This document shows, one piece after another, positions 18,428 to 28,257 of a DNA stretch of 58,155 bases. Within the stretch, counting starts at the first letter, position 1, and the number at the start of each line of letters is the position of its first letter. The notes beneath the pieces are model-generated. The model worked only from the letters and a program-made list of their open reading frames with translations. It did no database searches and had not been told where the DNA came from. The translations under genes were made by a program, and so were the position numbers. Source of the stretch: Dysgonamonadaceae bacterium (GTDB lineage Bacteria; Bacteroidota; Bacteroidia; Bacteroidales; Azobacteroidaceae); NCBI GenBank assembly GCA_031253625.1, contig JAIRVZ010000096.1:1-58155 (forward strand). The letters are read 5' to 3'.

Positions 18428-19447
18428 ATGATTAACAAAATCAAAGAATTATCGGCAGAGATTGATTCTCTGAAGGCACAAACAAAAGACGAATTAGAGG
18501 CGTTGCGTATAAAATATTTAAGTAAAAAAGGAGAGATTTCTTCTTTAATGAACGATTTCCGCAACGTGGCAGCAGAAGAAAAGAAAGAAATCGGAATGAG
18601 GCTTAACGAACTCAAAAACAAAGTTCAAGACAAAATAAATGAACTGAAAGAGAGTTTTGAAAGCATCTCTGGAAACGATAATTCGATTGATTTAACCCGC
18701 ACCTCCTATCCTTATCATGTCGGAGCCCGTCATCCTTTATCTATTGTTAAGAAAGAACTTTGTGACATATTCGGCCGTTTGGGATTCAGCATTGCAGAAG
18801 GTCCTGAAATTGAAGATGACTGGCATGTATTTACTTCATTGAATTTTGCAGAAGACCATCCTGCACGAGATATGCAGGACACGTTTTTCATACAACAAGG
18901 CATAGATGTTTTACTGCGCACGCATACTTCATCGGTTCAAACGCGGGTGATGGAAAAAACTCAACCGCCTATCCGTATTATTTGTCCGGGACGAGTATAC
19001 CGGAATGAAGCTATTTCTTACCGCGCCCATTGTTTCTTTCATCAAGTGGAGGCTTTGTATGTAGATAAAAATGTTTCGTTTGCCGATTTGCGCCAAACCC
19101 TGATGTTTGTTGCCAAAGAATTATTCGGACAGGAAACTAAAATACGTTTGCGCCCGTCTTATTTCCCATTCACAGAACCAAGTGCCGAAATGGACATCAG
19201 TTGCAATCTCTGCGGAGGAAAAGGTTGTCCGTTCTGCAAACATACCGGATGGGTTGAAATTCTTGGTTGTGGCATGGTCGACCCCAACGTATTAGAAAAT
19301 TGCGGAATCGACAGCAAAATTTATTCGGGATATGCACTCGGAATGGGTATCGAACGTATTACCAACCTGAAATATCGGGTAAAAGACCTGCGAATGTTCT
19401 CGGAAAATGATGTGAGGTTCTTAAAGCAGTTTGAATCAGCGTATTAA
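18428..19447 (+). CDS. pheS: Phenylalanyl-tRNA synthetase alpha subunit
   Basis: A 339-residue class II synthetase subunit. The N-terminal coiled coil (about 1-75) is followed by the catalytic core with motif 1 around H-P-L-S-I-V-K-K-E, motif 2 (G-R-V-Y-R-N-E-A-I-S-Y-R-A-H-C-F-F-H-Q-V-E) and motif 3 (G-M-G-I-E-R-I). It contains a small cysteine cluster C-N-L-C-G-G-K-G-C-P-F-C before motif 3, as also found in some other bacterial PheS. The partner pheT is not in this window. It is followed after 3 bases by nth. Confidence 0.97.
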   Translation: MINKIKELSAEIDSLKAQTKDELEALRIKYLSKKGEISSLMNDFRNVAAEEKKEIGMRLNELKNKVQDKINELKESFESISGNDNSIDLTRTSYPYHVGARHPLSIVKKELCDIFGRLGFSIAEGPEIEDDWHVFTSLNFAEDHPARDMQDTFFIQQGIDVLLRTHTSSVQTRVMEKTQPPIRIICPGRVYRNEAISYRAHCFFHQVEALYVDKNVSFADLRQTLMFVAKELFGQETKIRLRPSYFPFTEPSAEMDISCNLCGGKGCPFCKHTGWVEILGCGMVDPNVLENCGIDSKIYSGYALGMGIERITNLKYRVKDLRMFSENDVRFLKQFESAY

Positions 19448-19450
19448 TTT

Positions 19451-20086
19451 ATGACAAAAAAAGAGCGATACAGCGGTGTTATTAATTGGTTTGAAAAGAA
19501 CATGCCGGTTGCCGAAACCGAATTGCATTATATGACTCCTTTTCAACTGTTGATTGCTGTGATACTTTCCGCTCAATGTACTGATAAGAGAGTAAATATG
19601 ATAACGCCTGCTCTTTTTGAAGCCTTTCCTACATCTGAAGTTATGGCTGCATCTAACCGAGATGTCGTTTATGGATACATCAAAAGTGTTTCTTATCCCA
19701 ACAACAAAGCATCACATTTAGTTGGTATGGCAAAAATGTTGGTCAGTGATTTTGGCGGACAAGTTCCGTCGAATGTCGTTGATTTGATGAAACTTCCGGG
19801 AGTCGGAAAAAAAACGGCCAATGTGGTTGTTTCGGTTGCATTCGGAGTACCGGCCATGCCTGTAGACACGCATGTTTTCAGGGTTTCCAACCGGATTGGA
19901 CTGACCAATAATTCAAAAACACCATTGGAAACAGAAAAAGAATTAGTCAAAAATATTCCTTCCGAACTATTATCTAAAGCGCATCATTGGTTGATTTTAC
20001 ATGGTCGCTATGTATGTACAGCAAGAAAACCGCACTGTGAGAAATGCGGTTTAACTTCTTATTGTAAATATTTTGGAAAGTTGTAG
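19451..20086 (+). CDS. nth: Endonuclease III
   Basis: A 211-residue DNA glycosylase/AP lyase for oxidised pyrimidines. The helix-hairpin-helix L-P-G-V-G-K-K-T-A-N carries the catalytic lysine at about 119-120, and the catalytic Asp lies in V-D-T-H-V-F at about 138. A C-terminal 4Fe-4S motif has the exact C-x6-C-x2-C-x5-C spacing. It is 3 bases downstream of pheS. Its end is 12 bases from the end of the convergent export-lipoprotein gene. Confidence 0.97.
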   Translation: MTKKERYSGVINWFEKNMPVAETELHYMTPFQLLIAVILSAQCTDKRVNMITPALFEAFPTSEVMAASNRDVVYGYIKSVSYPNNKASHLVGMAKMLVSDFGGQVPSNVVDLMKLPGVGKKTANVVVSVAFGVPAMPVDTHVFRVSNRIGLTNNSKTPLETEKELVKNIPSELLSKAHHWLILHGRYVCTARKPHCEKCGLTSYCKYFGKL

Positions 20087-20098
20087 ATTAAATTCTTT

Positions 20099-20899
20099 TT
20101 ATTTGAGTACACTAACAAGAATACTTGCAACAGAAAGGAAAACACCTACAACAGTGATAGAGAGGGTTGTAGCTGTACCAATGCCCGAACTGTTTCCTCT
20201 CGCCTTGTTTGGCTCTACATAAACCACATCGTTTTGCTGCATATAAAAATAGGGAGAAAGGACTAAGTTTTTATCTTGTAGATTTAATCTGACAAATTCG
20301 TTACTCCCATCAGCGTTTGTCCTTTTCAATAAAACATTATCTCTTCTACCAAAGATAGTTAAATCTCCAGCCATAGCCAAAACATCAAATAAACTAACCA
20401 TCTCAGAAGGAGATCCATATCGTCCCGGACGAGCAACTTCTCCCAAAACACTTACATTAAAATTCACATAACGAACCGTAACAATAGGTTCTTCCGTGAT
20501 ATATTGGGGAAATATTTTATTTTTGAGCAGGCCCTCCAATTCGCTTCTGGTATAACCGGCAATATGAATCCTTCCCAACACAGGAAAATTGATACATCCA
20601 TCACTATCAACCTGATACGTTTGAACACCAACGGTGTTACTGATTCCTCCTACTCCATTGGTAGACGTCGGAGTGAGAGGCAAATTAAAAGGTAATGCAG
20701 CTCCCGGAGTAGTGGCATTGACATTAATAGTCAATAAATCTCCCTGCATAATTTTAGAAACATATAATCTATTCGCCGCCTCTAATTGTTCATGAGACAG
20801 GGTTTCAACGCCTTGCAAATACCCTATTTTTCTATACGAAGTGCAACTTGAAAGAAGTACTGCAACGAGAGTGATAGTGATGATTGATTTGAAGTTCAT
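20099..20899 (-). CDS. Wza-type polysaccharide export lipoprotein
   Basis: A 266-residue outer-membrane export protein with lipobox L-L-S-S-C at about residue 19. It has the polysaccharide-export (Poly_export) domain (G-D-L-L-T-I-N-V and V-D-S-D-G-C-I-N-F-P-V-L-G-R-I-H-I-A-G-Y-T), a SLBB domain (V-S-V-L-G-E-V-A-R-P-G-R-Y), and a C-terminal hydrophobic segment that would be the outer-membrane helix. It is shorter than E. coli Wza but normal for Bacteroidota. It is the terminal export gene of the glycan locus. Confidence 0.92.
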   Translation of the reverse strand: MNFKSIITITLVAVLLSSCTSYRKIGYLQGVETLSHEQLEAANRLYVSKIMQGDLLTINVNATTPGAALPFNLPLTPTSTNGVGGISNTVGVQTYQVDSDGCINFPVLGRIHIAGYTRSELEGLLKNKIFPQYITEEPIVTVRYVNFNVSVLGEVARPGRYGSPSEMVSLFDVLAMAGDLTIFGRRDNVLLKRTNADGSNEFVRLNLQDKNLVLSPYFYMQQNDVVYVEPNKARGNSSGIGTATTLSITVVGVFLSVASILVSVLK

Positions 20900-20917
20900 G
20901 TTTTAAAAATTTTGAGA

Positions 20918-20925
20918 CAAAGTTA
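20918..20925 (-). promoter_or_regulatory. -7 element of the export lipoprotein gene
   Basis: Minus-strand TAACTTTG matches TAnnTTTG, 18 bases before the ATG at 20899. A near-match TTTC stands 19 bases further upstream. Confidence 0.5.
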
Positions 20926-20974
20926 TATAAAATCTACTTAAAATGAAACGGAGCAAATGTTGTTTTATTATATT

Positions 20975-21751
20975 TTATTTAGAAATCGTCTTTATTTTAG
21001 CTTTTTCCTCTTTTATCATTCGAGGTAAATTTTTAACAAATTTCCAATATCGTGGAATGTTTTTCTCAGGCTGTTCAAACGCCCTGTGCAACCATTCTAA
21101 ACGGTGTTTCAGCATCCATTCGGGAGCACGTTTTACTCCTCCCACGCCTGCATTAAAATTGAGAATAGCTCCAAAACCAAACATGACGCCTCGATTCAAA
21201 TAAGGTTGTAGCTTATTCATAAACATTTCTTGCTTCGGCGCACCTAAGGAAACCCAAATTATATCAGGATTGTCTTCATTGAGCATTTGTGCTATACTTT
21301 CATAATCAAACTCATCAACAGACCTAAATGGTAAAGTCTCAAATCGCATATCCTTTATCTCAGGGTCTATTTTCGATAGATTTTCTTTCAAGCCCATCAA
21401 AACTTCAAGCGTGTTTCCTAAGAAAAACTGGCGATATTTGCACTTATGGATATATTGTATGAATATGTCTGCCCCAATATATGAATCTAAATTCTTTTTG
21501 TGTATTTGACTTAAAATTTTAGCCAAAACAGAACCATCACAATTGTTAACTAAGGCTCCATTCAATATTTTCAGGAATTCGGGGTTAGTATTGGCAACAG
21601 TTAAATTATTACTTTCAACGGAGCAAACATAACCTGCTTTCCCGGTTTGAATAGCATCTTCAATTATTTGGTCAAATTTTTGTTTGTCAAACTCTAATCT
21701 AACATTAAAATAGGTTATTGCGTCGTTATTCATATCATAACTGGGATTCAA
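20975..21751 (-). CDS. WecG/TagA/CpsF family glycosyltransferase
   Basis: A 258-residue GT26-type transferase. Conserved features are N-C-D-G-S near 90, the segment W-V-S-L-G-A-P-K-Q-E-M-F near 170, and R-A-P-E-W-M-L-K-H-R-L-E-W-L-H-R near 215. Members transfer ManNAc, ManNAcA or similar sugars to a lipid-linked acceptor. It overlaps the upstream epimerase gene by 17 bases, so the two are translationally coupled. Confidence 0.9.
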   Translation of the reverse strand: MNPSYDMNNDAITYFNVRLEFDKQKFDQIIEDAIQTGKAGYVCSVESNNLTVANTNPEFLKILNGALVNNCDGSVLAKILSQIHKKNLDSYIGADIFIQYIHKCKYRQFFLGNTLEVLMGLKENLSKIDPEIKDMRFETLPFRSVDEFDYESIAQMLNEDNPDIIWVSLGAPKQEMFMNKLQPYLNRGVMFGFGAILNFNAGVGGVKRAPEWMLKHRLEWLHRAFEQPEKNIPRYWKFVKNLPRMIKEEKAKIKTISK

Positions 21752-22727
21752 TCCAATCGTATTGAGCTTTTAATCCTTCCTCTAATTTCACGGTTGGCTC
21801 CCAACCTAAAATAGCTTTTGCTTTTGAAAAGTCGGCACTTCTTGCTTTGTCGCCTTCCGGTTTGGTTGTGTCATAGAAAATGTCGATGTTTTTGCCGGAT
21901 ATTTTTACAATGATTTCTGCAATTTCTTTTATAGAGGTACATTCGGATGGTCCGATTTGAATCCAACCGTGCCCCCAACCTTTATCTAATGCCAAACACA
22001 GCGCATTAACCACATCATCTACATGAAGAAATGCTCTGCCTTGCAGTCCGCTGCCCCATACGTTGAACGGTTGATTAGGATGATCAATTGCCTTATAGAT
22101 TAATGCCGGAATTACTTGACTTCGTTTTCCAAAATCACAAGGTGACCCATAAACATTATGAAACATTAATGTGCAACAGGGTATTTCGGTTTCTTTTTCC
22201 AAGAATTCAACTTCCAATTGCCCCATCAGTTTACTCCAACCATACGCAGATTCCGGCATGGCGGGAAATAATTCTTCTTCTTTTAAAGGGATGACATCTA
22301 AAGAGTTTTGTCGTGTTAATGGGAAACTGCATGCCGTACCTACATATATCAATCCTTTAATTTTATCTTTTCCTGCTTTTCGTACTGCACAAAATACATT
22401 GGTATTGATTAAATTGTTTTGACGGAATATATCTCCTTGATTTCCAAATACATAATCAATGCCAGCCACTATATCAGCCAAATGAATCACATATTCTATG
22501 CCTGAAGCAATAACTTCATCTGCTTTCCCCTGTTCTGCTAAATCAATATTAAAAAAGCGGGTACCTAAATCAATAATTGGTTTGCCTGTTTTTTCATCAT
22601 TTAAATATTCTAATTTTCCACGCCATAAATTATCAATAACATATACATCGTTACCTTCTTTCACTAAGCGTTTTACAAGATTAGAACCAATCATTCCGGC
22701 TCCGCCTGTTATTAATATTTTTTTCAT
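21735..22727 (-). CDS. NAD-dependent epimerase/dehydratase
   Basis: A 330-residue extended short-chain dehydrogenase. The G-G-A-G-M-I-G-S nucleotide motif is at 8-15 and the catalytic Y-x-x-x-K (Y-G-W-S-K) near 162. It is probably a nucleotide-sugar epimerase or reductase. The similarity pattern (N-V-Y-G-S-P-x-D-F near 190) is shared by GDP-sugar and UDP-sugar enzymes, so the substrate is not fixed. It starts 14 bases after a GT4 gene. Confidence 0.88.
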   Translation of the reverse strand: MKKILITGGAGMIGSNLVKRLVKEGNDVYVIDNLWRGKLEYLNDEKTGKPIIDLGTRFFNIDLAEQGKADEVIASGIEYVIHLADIVAGIDYVFGNQGDIFRQNNLINTNVFCAVRKAGKDKIKGLIYVGTACSFPLTRQNSLDVIPLKEEELFPAMPESAYGWSKLMGQLEVEFLEKETEIPCCTLMFHNVYGSPCDFGKRSQVIPALIYKAIDHPNQPFNVWGSGLQGRAFLHVDDVVNALCLALDKGWGHGWIQIGPSECTSIKEIAEIIVKISGKNIDIFYDTTKPEGDKARSADFSKAKAILGWEPTVKLEEGLKAQYDWIESQL

Positions 22728-22741
22728 TTGTAATTTATTGT

Positions 22742-23860
22742 TTAATAATTGAATGCTTTATAATATAATTCAGCACTTTTTTTCCAGCTAAAACTTTCTG
22801 CAACCGCTTTCAACTGAACTTTAGAAATATATTTGGCACTGTTTATTTTTTCATTAACTATTTCTGCATTTTCAATCTCCGATTGATGTACTTTTATGTC
22901 TAATCCGCTTGATAATTCGTCATTTACTAAATTTTCAGTGTTAGTAATTACCGGACACTCCCGATAGAATGCTTCTAATAAAGGAAATCCAAATCCCTCA
23001 AATTCAGAAAAAAACAAAGTCGCGTATGCTTCTTTATACAAAATGTCCAATTCATTATCTTCAATGTAACCCAAATAATCAATGGAGTCAAACTGTTCAA
23101 TGTAACGAAGGAATTCAAGCGCTTCTACTTTACAAAAATCATTATAAGTACCTACAATTTTCAAACGGAAATCGGGATGATATGTTTTATATGAATTGAA
23201 AATTTTTACGGATTCATATAACTTTTTTGCTTTAGGATCGATTCTTCCTACGATTAACAAATATGGAGTTCGCGATGCAGCTTGGGAAAGCAGTAAACTG
23301 TTCCGATCAAAATGAATTCCGTTATGGATCACTTGAATTTTATTCTCATTTTTTATTTCAGGGAAATAAGTTTCAATTTGCTGTTTTGTAAAATGAGATA
23401 TTGCGATGATTTTTTTTGAGTTTTTCAACGTCCATTCGACTATTTTCTTACGGAATAAGGTTTTCAAAAAACCATATTTTCGCTCTATGGCAAACTCATT
23501 TAAGTCGTGAATAACAACAATTGCATTTCTCGAAAACGGTCCGACTACCGGATTAAAAGGGAAAAACAAGTATTTTGATTTTTTGATTACAGGCAAGAAT
23601 GGCAAAATAAATAACAAATATAATTTGGAGTATAAAATTCTGTCAAGCCATTTGGTATGAATAATGTCAATTTGTGTATCTATTTTTATTTGCTCTTTAA
23701 TTGTCTTATTGGTAATGAGATTGACATGATATCCGGAAGAAATCAAATGAGGCAAGAGGTATTCAAATAGATTTTCCATATATACACCCAGTCCCATTTT
23801 GTGGCCAAAATAGCAGGCGATAATTGTGATGGTTTTATTTTTTCTGTCAACATTTATCAT
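22742..23860 (-). CDS. GT4 family glycosyltransferase
   Basis: A 372-residue GT-B fold transferase. The C-terminal donor domain begins at I-V-G-R-I-D-P-K-A-K near 207. The signature E-F-E-G-F-G-F-P-L-L-E-A-F near 293 is the E-x7-E motif of retaining GT4 enzymes. It is the first gene of a minus-strand group (GT4, epimerase, WecG-type). Confidence 0.9.
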   Translation of the reverse strand: MINVDRKNKTITIIACYFGHKMGLGVYMENLFEYLLPHLISSGYHVNLITNKTIKEQIKIDTQIDIIHTKWLDRILYSKLYLLFILPFLPVIKKSKYLFFPFNPVVGPFSRNAIVVIHDLNEFAIERKYGFLKTLFRKKIVEWTLKNSKKIIAISHFTKQQIETYFPEIKNENKIQVIHNGIHFDRNSLLLSQAASRTPYLLIVGRIDPKAKKLYESVKIFNSYKTYHPDFRLKIVGTYNDFCKVEALEFLRYIEQFDSIDYLGYIEDNELDILYKEAYATLFFSEFEGFGFPLLEAFYRECPVITNTENLVNDELSSGLDIKVHQSEIENAEIVNEKINSAKYISKVQLKAVAESFSWKKSAELYYKAFNY

Positions 23861-23867
23861 TTGCCTG

Positions 23868-23875
23868 CAAAGGTA
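23868..23875 (-). promoter_or_regulatory. -7 element of the minus-strand GT4 operon
   Basis: Minus-strand TACCTTTG, 7 bases before the ATG at 23860, implies a nearly leaderless transcript. It is divergent from the promoter at 23960. Confidence 0.5.
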
Positions 23876-23959
23876 AGGTTTTTTCTTATTTCTTGACTAA
23901 TAAATTTTTCAAAAGAGCAAAGATTTTATATTTGCTTTTTCATTTACAAGAGAAAATAC

Positions 23960-23967
23960 TAACTTTG
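23960..23967 (+). promoter_or_regulatory. -7 element of the plus-strand glycan operon
   Basis: TAACTTTG matches TAnnTTTG, 19 bases before the ATG at 23987. A TTTG at 23931-23934 is 25 bases upstream, which is too far for the consensus. Confidence 0.5.
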
Positions 23968-23986
23968 CAAAAAAATAGTTTTTTAC

Positions 23987-25186
23987 ATGAAAATAGCTCT
24001 TTTGTGGACAAATCCCTATTGTGATAATAGAGGGGTTGGGGCCTTGACATATTCATTACTTTATATCTTACATGAAATTTCGAAAGAAAATAATCTCTCT
24101 TTTGAATATTTTATAATTGGTACGGCATCGAAACCATTTAACAAAGATACAGTAAAAATAATGGACTTAGAAGTGCCGGTAACAAATGTTAGAAGATTTG
24201 GATCAACCGGGTGTAAAGAATTGATTAAAAAAATTGTTTTCAATAAACAATACAGATTGTATTCTCAATTTGATTATGTCTTAGATATTGGACTGGGTGA
24301 TAGCTATACGGATATTTATGGTATAGATCGATTTAAAATGATAAATACTACGAGGCAATTATTTATAAATAAGAATATAAAACAATTGCTTTCGCCTCAA
24401 ACAATCGGGCCTTTTAATAACTTAAGAATTAAACAAGAAGCCATAAAAACTATTAATAAATGTGCTGTTGTTTTAGCAAGAGATAAACAAAGTTATGATT
24501 TCTTAACAGAAAATACTGCACAAAAAAATATTGGCGAGATTATTGATATGGCATTTTATATGCCGTATTGTAAAAAAGGATTTTCAAAAGGATTTGTCCA
24601 TGTGGGATTAAACATTTCGGCATTACTTTGGCATGGAGGATATACGAAAGACAACCAATTTGGGTTGGTTGTAGATTATAAAATTCTTATACGCAATATT
24701 ATAGATTATTTTTTATCTGTTCCGAATGTAAAAATACATCTTGTTCCTCACGTTGTAAGTTCCGGTTATCATGATGAAAATGATTATGCAGTTTCTTATC
24801 ATTTAGTTGAAAGTTACAATGATGAAAGAATAGTTCTGTCGCCATTATTTTTAACGCCTGTTTTAGCAAAGAATTATATTGCGGGACTTGATTTTTTTGC
24901 AGGTGCTCGTATGCACGCTACTATTGCTGCTTTTTCATCGGGAGTGCCAGTTTATCCGATGGCGTATAGCCGTAAGTTTAACGGGCTGTTTATGGATACG
25001 TTAGACTATCCGTATATGGGTGATATGAAAGTACAGACAAACGATGAAATTCTAAGTGGAATAAAAGATGCTTTTGAGAAAAAAGATGAGTTAAAGGCAA
25101 TTATTCAGAATAGGATGAACGGGATAGTTGCTGAACGAAAAAAATTATTAAAAAAGCATCTGGTTGATTTTTTGAAATTGAAATAG
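23987..25186 (+). CDS. Polysaccharide pyruvyl transferase family protein
   Basis: A 399-residue GT-B-like protein of the PS_pyruv_trans family. It has N-x-G-V-G-A-L-T near residue 17 and a C-terminal F-A-G-A-R-M-H-A-T-I-A-A-F-S-S-G-V-P near 303, the family signature. Members add pyruvyl ketals to sugars, but many homologues in glycan loci have no proven activity. It is followed after 6 bases by the nitroreductase-fold gene. Confidence 0.87.
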   Translation: MKIALLWTNPYCDNRGVGALTYSLLYILHEISKENNLSFEYFIIGTASKPFNKDTVKIMDLEVPVTNVRRFGSTGCKELIKKIVFNKQYRLYSQFDYVLDIGLGDSYTDIYGIDRFKMINTTRQLFINKNIKQLLSPQTIGPFNNLRIKQEAIKTINKCAVVLARDKQSYDFLTENTAQKNIGEIIDMAFYMPYCKKGFSKGFVHVGLNISALLWHGGYTKDNQFGLVVDYKILIRNIIDYFLSVPNVKIHLVPHVVSSGYHDENDYAVSYHLVESYNDERIVLSPLFLTPVLAKNYIAGLDFFAGARMHATIAAFSSGVPVYPMAYSRKFNGLFMDTLDYPYMGDMKVQTNDEILSGIKDAFEKKDELKAIIQNRMNGIVAERKKLLKKHLVDFLKLK

Positions 25187-25192
25187 TGACTC

Positions 25193-26143
25193 ATGAAAAA
25201 AGCTAAAACAATTATAAAACTCTTATGGTGTTTCTTTTCTGATTTTTGTTTTTATGTCAAAAATTCTTTGGTTATTTCGTCTGGAAGAAAAGAGAAAAAA
25301 GAGGCAGTGATAATGCTTACAATGCATGCTTTAGAAAAAGGGCTTTCCTTTTCGCAAAAAAAAGAAGATTGGGGAAAAGAGAAAAGTAAAAGTTTAGTAT
25401 TTATGGTAAACAATTATTTGAAGAAATATGGACAATGTGAAACCACCGTTGTTGCTATAAATATTCTTAAAGCATATTTAGAAGATTCTTTTTCTACGAA
25501 AGACCTTCAAGTGAGGCAACAAATAGAAGAACTGCTTGAAAAAAACAGGGACAGTATCAATAAAGTATATGGCGGCGCAAAAGAAGTAGAAATGCCTCAA
25601 TTGCATACTTCTTTTGACGACATCTTATATTTTTATCAAAAAAGATGTAGTGTAAGAAAATTTTCTGAAACGCCAATTTCTCAAGGAGAGATAGAAAATG
25701 CCTTGAAAGTAGCAATAACAACACCTTCGGCATGTAATCGCCAATCGTCCCGACTGCATGTTTATTCTGAGAAAGAAATAATAAATAGATTAATTCAAAA
25801 CCAGTTGGGAGATCAAGGTTGGTGTAATAATACGCAGGTTCTATTTGTAATAACATCTCATCAGTCTTACTTTGGAGATACTTATGAAAGGTATCAGGCA
25901 TTAATAGATGGGGGAATGTTTGCAATGAATTTTTTGATGGGATTGCATGCACAAAATATAGCCTCCTGTTTTAAAATGTTCGTTCGTGAACCTGTTAGGG
26001 AAAAAGAATTTAAAAAAATTGGGAATATTGATAGCGCAGAAATACCTGTAGTTTTGATTCTTGCTGGGCATTATTCAAAAACGAAAGAATTCTCTCCTGT
26101 TTCGCATCGATTAAACCAATCTTTTTACTTTAAAGAAAAATGA
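25193..26143 (+). CDS. Nitroreductase-fold (FMN) protein in a glycan operon
   Basis: A 316-residue protein. Residues about 145-316 form a nitroreductase domain with the FMN-contacting R-C-S-V-R-K-F-S at 151-158 and T-P-S-A-C-N-R-Q-S at 177-185, plus a C-terminal L-I-L-A-G-H-Y strand. The first 140 residues are a basic and helical extension not found in simple nitroreductases. It lies between a pyruvyl transferase and an acetyltransferase with gaps of 6 and 4 bases, so it belongs to the glycan operon. Its substrate is unknown. Confidence 0.85.
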   Translation: MKKAKTIIKLLWCFFSDFCFYVKNSLVISSGRKEKKEAVIMLTMHALEKGLSFSQKKEDWGKEKSKSLVFMVNNYLKKYGQCETTVVAINILKAYLEDSFSTKDLQVRQQIEELLEKNRDSINKVYGGAKEVEMPQLHTSFDDILYFYQKRCSVRKFSETPISQGEIENALKVAITTPSACNRQSSRLHVYSEKEIINRLIQNQLGDQGWCNNTQVLFVITSHQSYFGDTYERYQALIDGGMFAMNFLMGLHAQNIASCFKMFVREPVREKEFKKIGNIDSAEIPVVLILAGHYSKTKEFSPVSHRLNQSFYFKEK

Positions 26144-26147
26144 GTGT

Positions 26148-26765
26148 ATGTTTTTATATTTATACAAAAGAATCAAGAATAGAAAGATACGATCCCTCCT
26201 TCTTAGAGTGTTAGCTAAGAAAGAATCGGGTTTCGAATATTCACCGACAATCAGAAAGATATACGCCGAAGAACACCATATTACTATTGGATATGGTTCA
26301 TATGGGGGCTGTTTTGATTTGTCAAATATGAGACCCAATATTACCATTGGAAATTATTGTTCCATTGCTCCCGGAGTTAAGATGCTTAGGGCAAATCATC
26401 CTTATGACAGGTTTACAACACATCCAATTACCTATCTTTCTTCATGGGGAGATAAATCTCTTGATGAAAACCAGATTGACTATTCTCAACTGATTATCGG
26501 AAACGATGTTTGGATTGGAGCCGATGCAATTATTTTACCGGGATGTAAATTTATTGAAAATGGTGCAATAATTGGTGCCGGAAGCATTGTTACAAAAGAT
26601 GTTCCCGCATATTCTATTGTAGCAGGTAATCCGGCAAAAGTAATCAGAATGCGTTTTTCGGAAAGTGTAATACAAAAATTGGAAGCAACTCAATGGTGGT
26701 TATTGTCCAAAGAAGAATTGACAAAAAACAAAGAAAATTTAGAAAAAATTGTCCGTGGGGAATAA
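26148..26765 (+). CDS. CatB-type hexapeptide-repeat O-acetyltransferase
   Basis: A 205-residue left-handed beta-helix acyltransferase. Hexapeptide repeats run from about residue 60 ([10 protein letters not shown]) to [14 protein letters not shown] and [12 protein letters not shown]. The terminal [12 protein letters not shown] is diagnostic of the family. The catalytic His is probably in R-A-N-H-P-Y near 82. It would acetylate a sugar of the repeat unit. Confidence 0.92.
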   Translation: MFLYLYKRIKNRKIRSLLLRVLAKKESGFEYSPTIRKIYAEEHHITIGYGSYGGCFDLSNMRPNITIGNYCSIAPGVKMLRANHPYDRFTTHPITYLSSWGDKSLDENQIDYSQLIIGNDVWIGADAIILPGCKFIENGAIIGAGSIVTKDVPAYSIVAGNPAKVIRMRFSESVIQKLEATQWWLLSKEELTKNKENLEKIVRGE

Positions 26766-28257
26766 ATCAACTGTTAAATATATAACCGGCTCATTTGCTT
26801 GGGGAACTGTTGCTAAGTTATTGGATGCCGGTATCAAGTTTTTAACCATACCCTTTCTTTTGAGTTATTTTGGAAAAGAAAATTATGGTTTGTTGACCTT
26901 AGCAATAGCAACAAATGCCTATATGGCACTGTTTGATATGGGAATCAATATAGGTGCTGTAAAATTCTTTTCGCAATGGATAGTTTCCGGCAAGTATGAT
27001 TTACTTCACAGAGTAGCACAAACCAATATCACATTTTATTTAGTAATCAGTCTTCTTAACAGTATTGTTTTAGTCATATTAGGAACATGGGGAGAAGGTA
27101 TTTTTCAGGTAACGTCGGAAGAATTTGTTACGTTTCGCTATTTATTGTATATTTTAGCCATTTTCAGTATAGTCCATTGGGTAACTTTTGTGTTTACCCA
27201 ACTATTGATAGCTGATGAAAAAATAGACTTTACTCAACAAATAAATTCTATTCGCAGTATATTGGGATTAATTCTCGTTGGAGCGACAATTTGGTTTAAG
27301 TGGTCTTTGATACAGTATTTTCTTATATATGTTTCGATAGATATTTTTGTCACTATATCCTCTTTGATTTTATGTAAAAAAAGAAACTTGATCGTTTCTG
27401 TATTGCCGGCTTTTTATTGGAAAGATTTTTCGATTGTATTCAAATATGGATTAGCCATATTGGCAATGAGTTTGTTTCAATATACTGCCACACAATCCCG
27501 ACCATTGATTCTGGGTGTGTTTTCGACTACAGGGATTGGGATACTGTCAGAATATCGTATAATAGAGGTATTTCCTCTTTTTATTATCTCGTTGAGTGGA
27601 ATGTTAATCAGCATTTTCTTGCCTAAAACGGCTAGAGCGATTCAAGGTAATAACAGAGCTGCAATAGAAAAAATGGCATACGAAGGCACAAAATATACAA
27701 GCATTTTAGTTTCGGTTTTGTGTCTACCTGTCATGTTGAATGCACAGGAATTATTAACATTGTATGTAGGTTCTGAATATGTACACTTGGCATTATGGCT
27801 TTCCGTATGGGTTTTTACACTTATATTATATTTATATAATTCTCCCGTAGCAAGTTTAGTGCTTGCCACCGGAAGGACCAAGATGTTAGTATATAGCTCT
27901 GCGATAGCGTGTATTGTTTCTATTGTTATTAATATATTGTTTTGTAATACTTTCGGGGTAGGTTCGGCTGTTGTCGGTTATTTGGTTTACATAATCATTC
28001 AAATGTCATTCTATTATTTTTATTTTAACAATAAAATCTTAGGCTTAAATTCTTTCAAGGTTTTTAAATCATTTGTAGTACCAACCATTATTGGGCTTTT
28101 TACATTTCTGTGTGTGTTTATTTTCAAGCTAAAAATGGATTCTTTGCTTTTGCAAATTGTTTTAAATACGGGTATATGGTTTGTAGTTTATATTTCTTGT
28201 TTATTCTTATTTAGGGTAATTAGCAAAAAAGAATTATTTTTATTGAAATCAAGATAA
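26749..28257 (+). CDS. Wzx-type oligosaccharide flippase, first copy
   Basis: A roughly 502-residue MOP-superfamily protein with 12 or more hydrophobic segments. The N-terminal [11 protein letters not shown] and [14 protein letters not shown] are typical of Wzx/RfbX. No ATG lies near the domain start: the frame can begin at TTG 26749 or GTG 26755, both inside the end of the acetyltransferase gene. Its end overlaps a convergent glycosyltransferase by 9 bases. Confidence 0.9.
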   Translation: MSVGNKSTVKYITGSFAWGTVAKLLDAGIKFLTIPFLLSYFGKENYGLLTLAIATNAYMALFDMGINIGAVKFFSQWIVSGKYDLLHRVAQTNITFYLVISLLNSIVLVILGTWGEGIFQVTSEEFVTFRYLLYILAIFSIVHWVTFVFTQLLIADEKIDFTQQINSIRSILGLILVGATIWFKWSLIQYFLIYVSIDIFVTISSLILCKKRNLIVSVLPAFYWKDFSIVFKYGLAILAMSLFQYTATQSRPLILGVFSTTGIGILSEYRIIEVFPLFIISLSGMLISIFLPKTARAIQGNNRAAIEKMAYEGTKYTSILVSVLCLPVMLNAQELLTLYVGSEYVHLALWLSVWVFTLILYLYNSPVASLVLATGRTKMLVYSSAIACIVSIVINILFCNTFGVGSAVVGYLVYIIIQMSFYYFYFNNKILGLNSFKVFKSFVVPTIIGLFTFLCVFIFKLKMDSLLLQIVLNTGIWFVVYISCLFLFRVISKKELFLLKSR

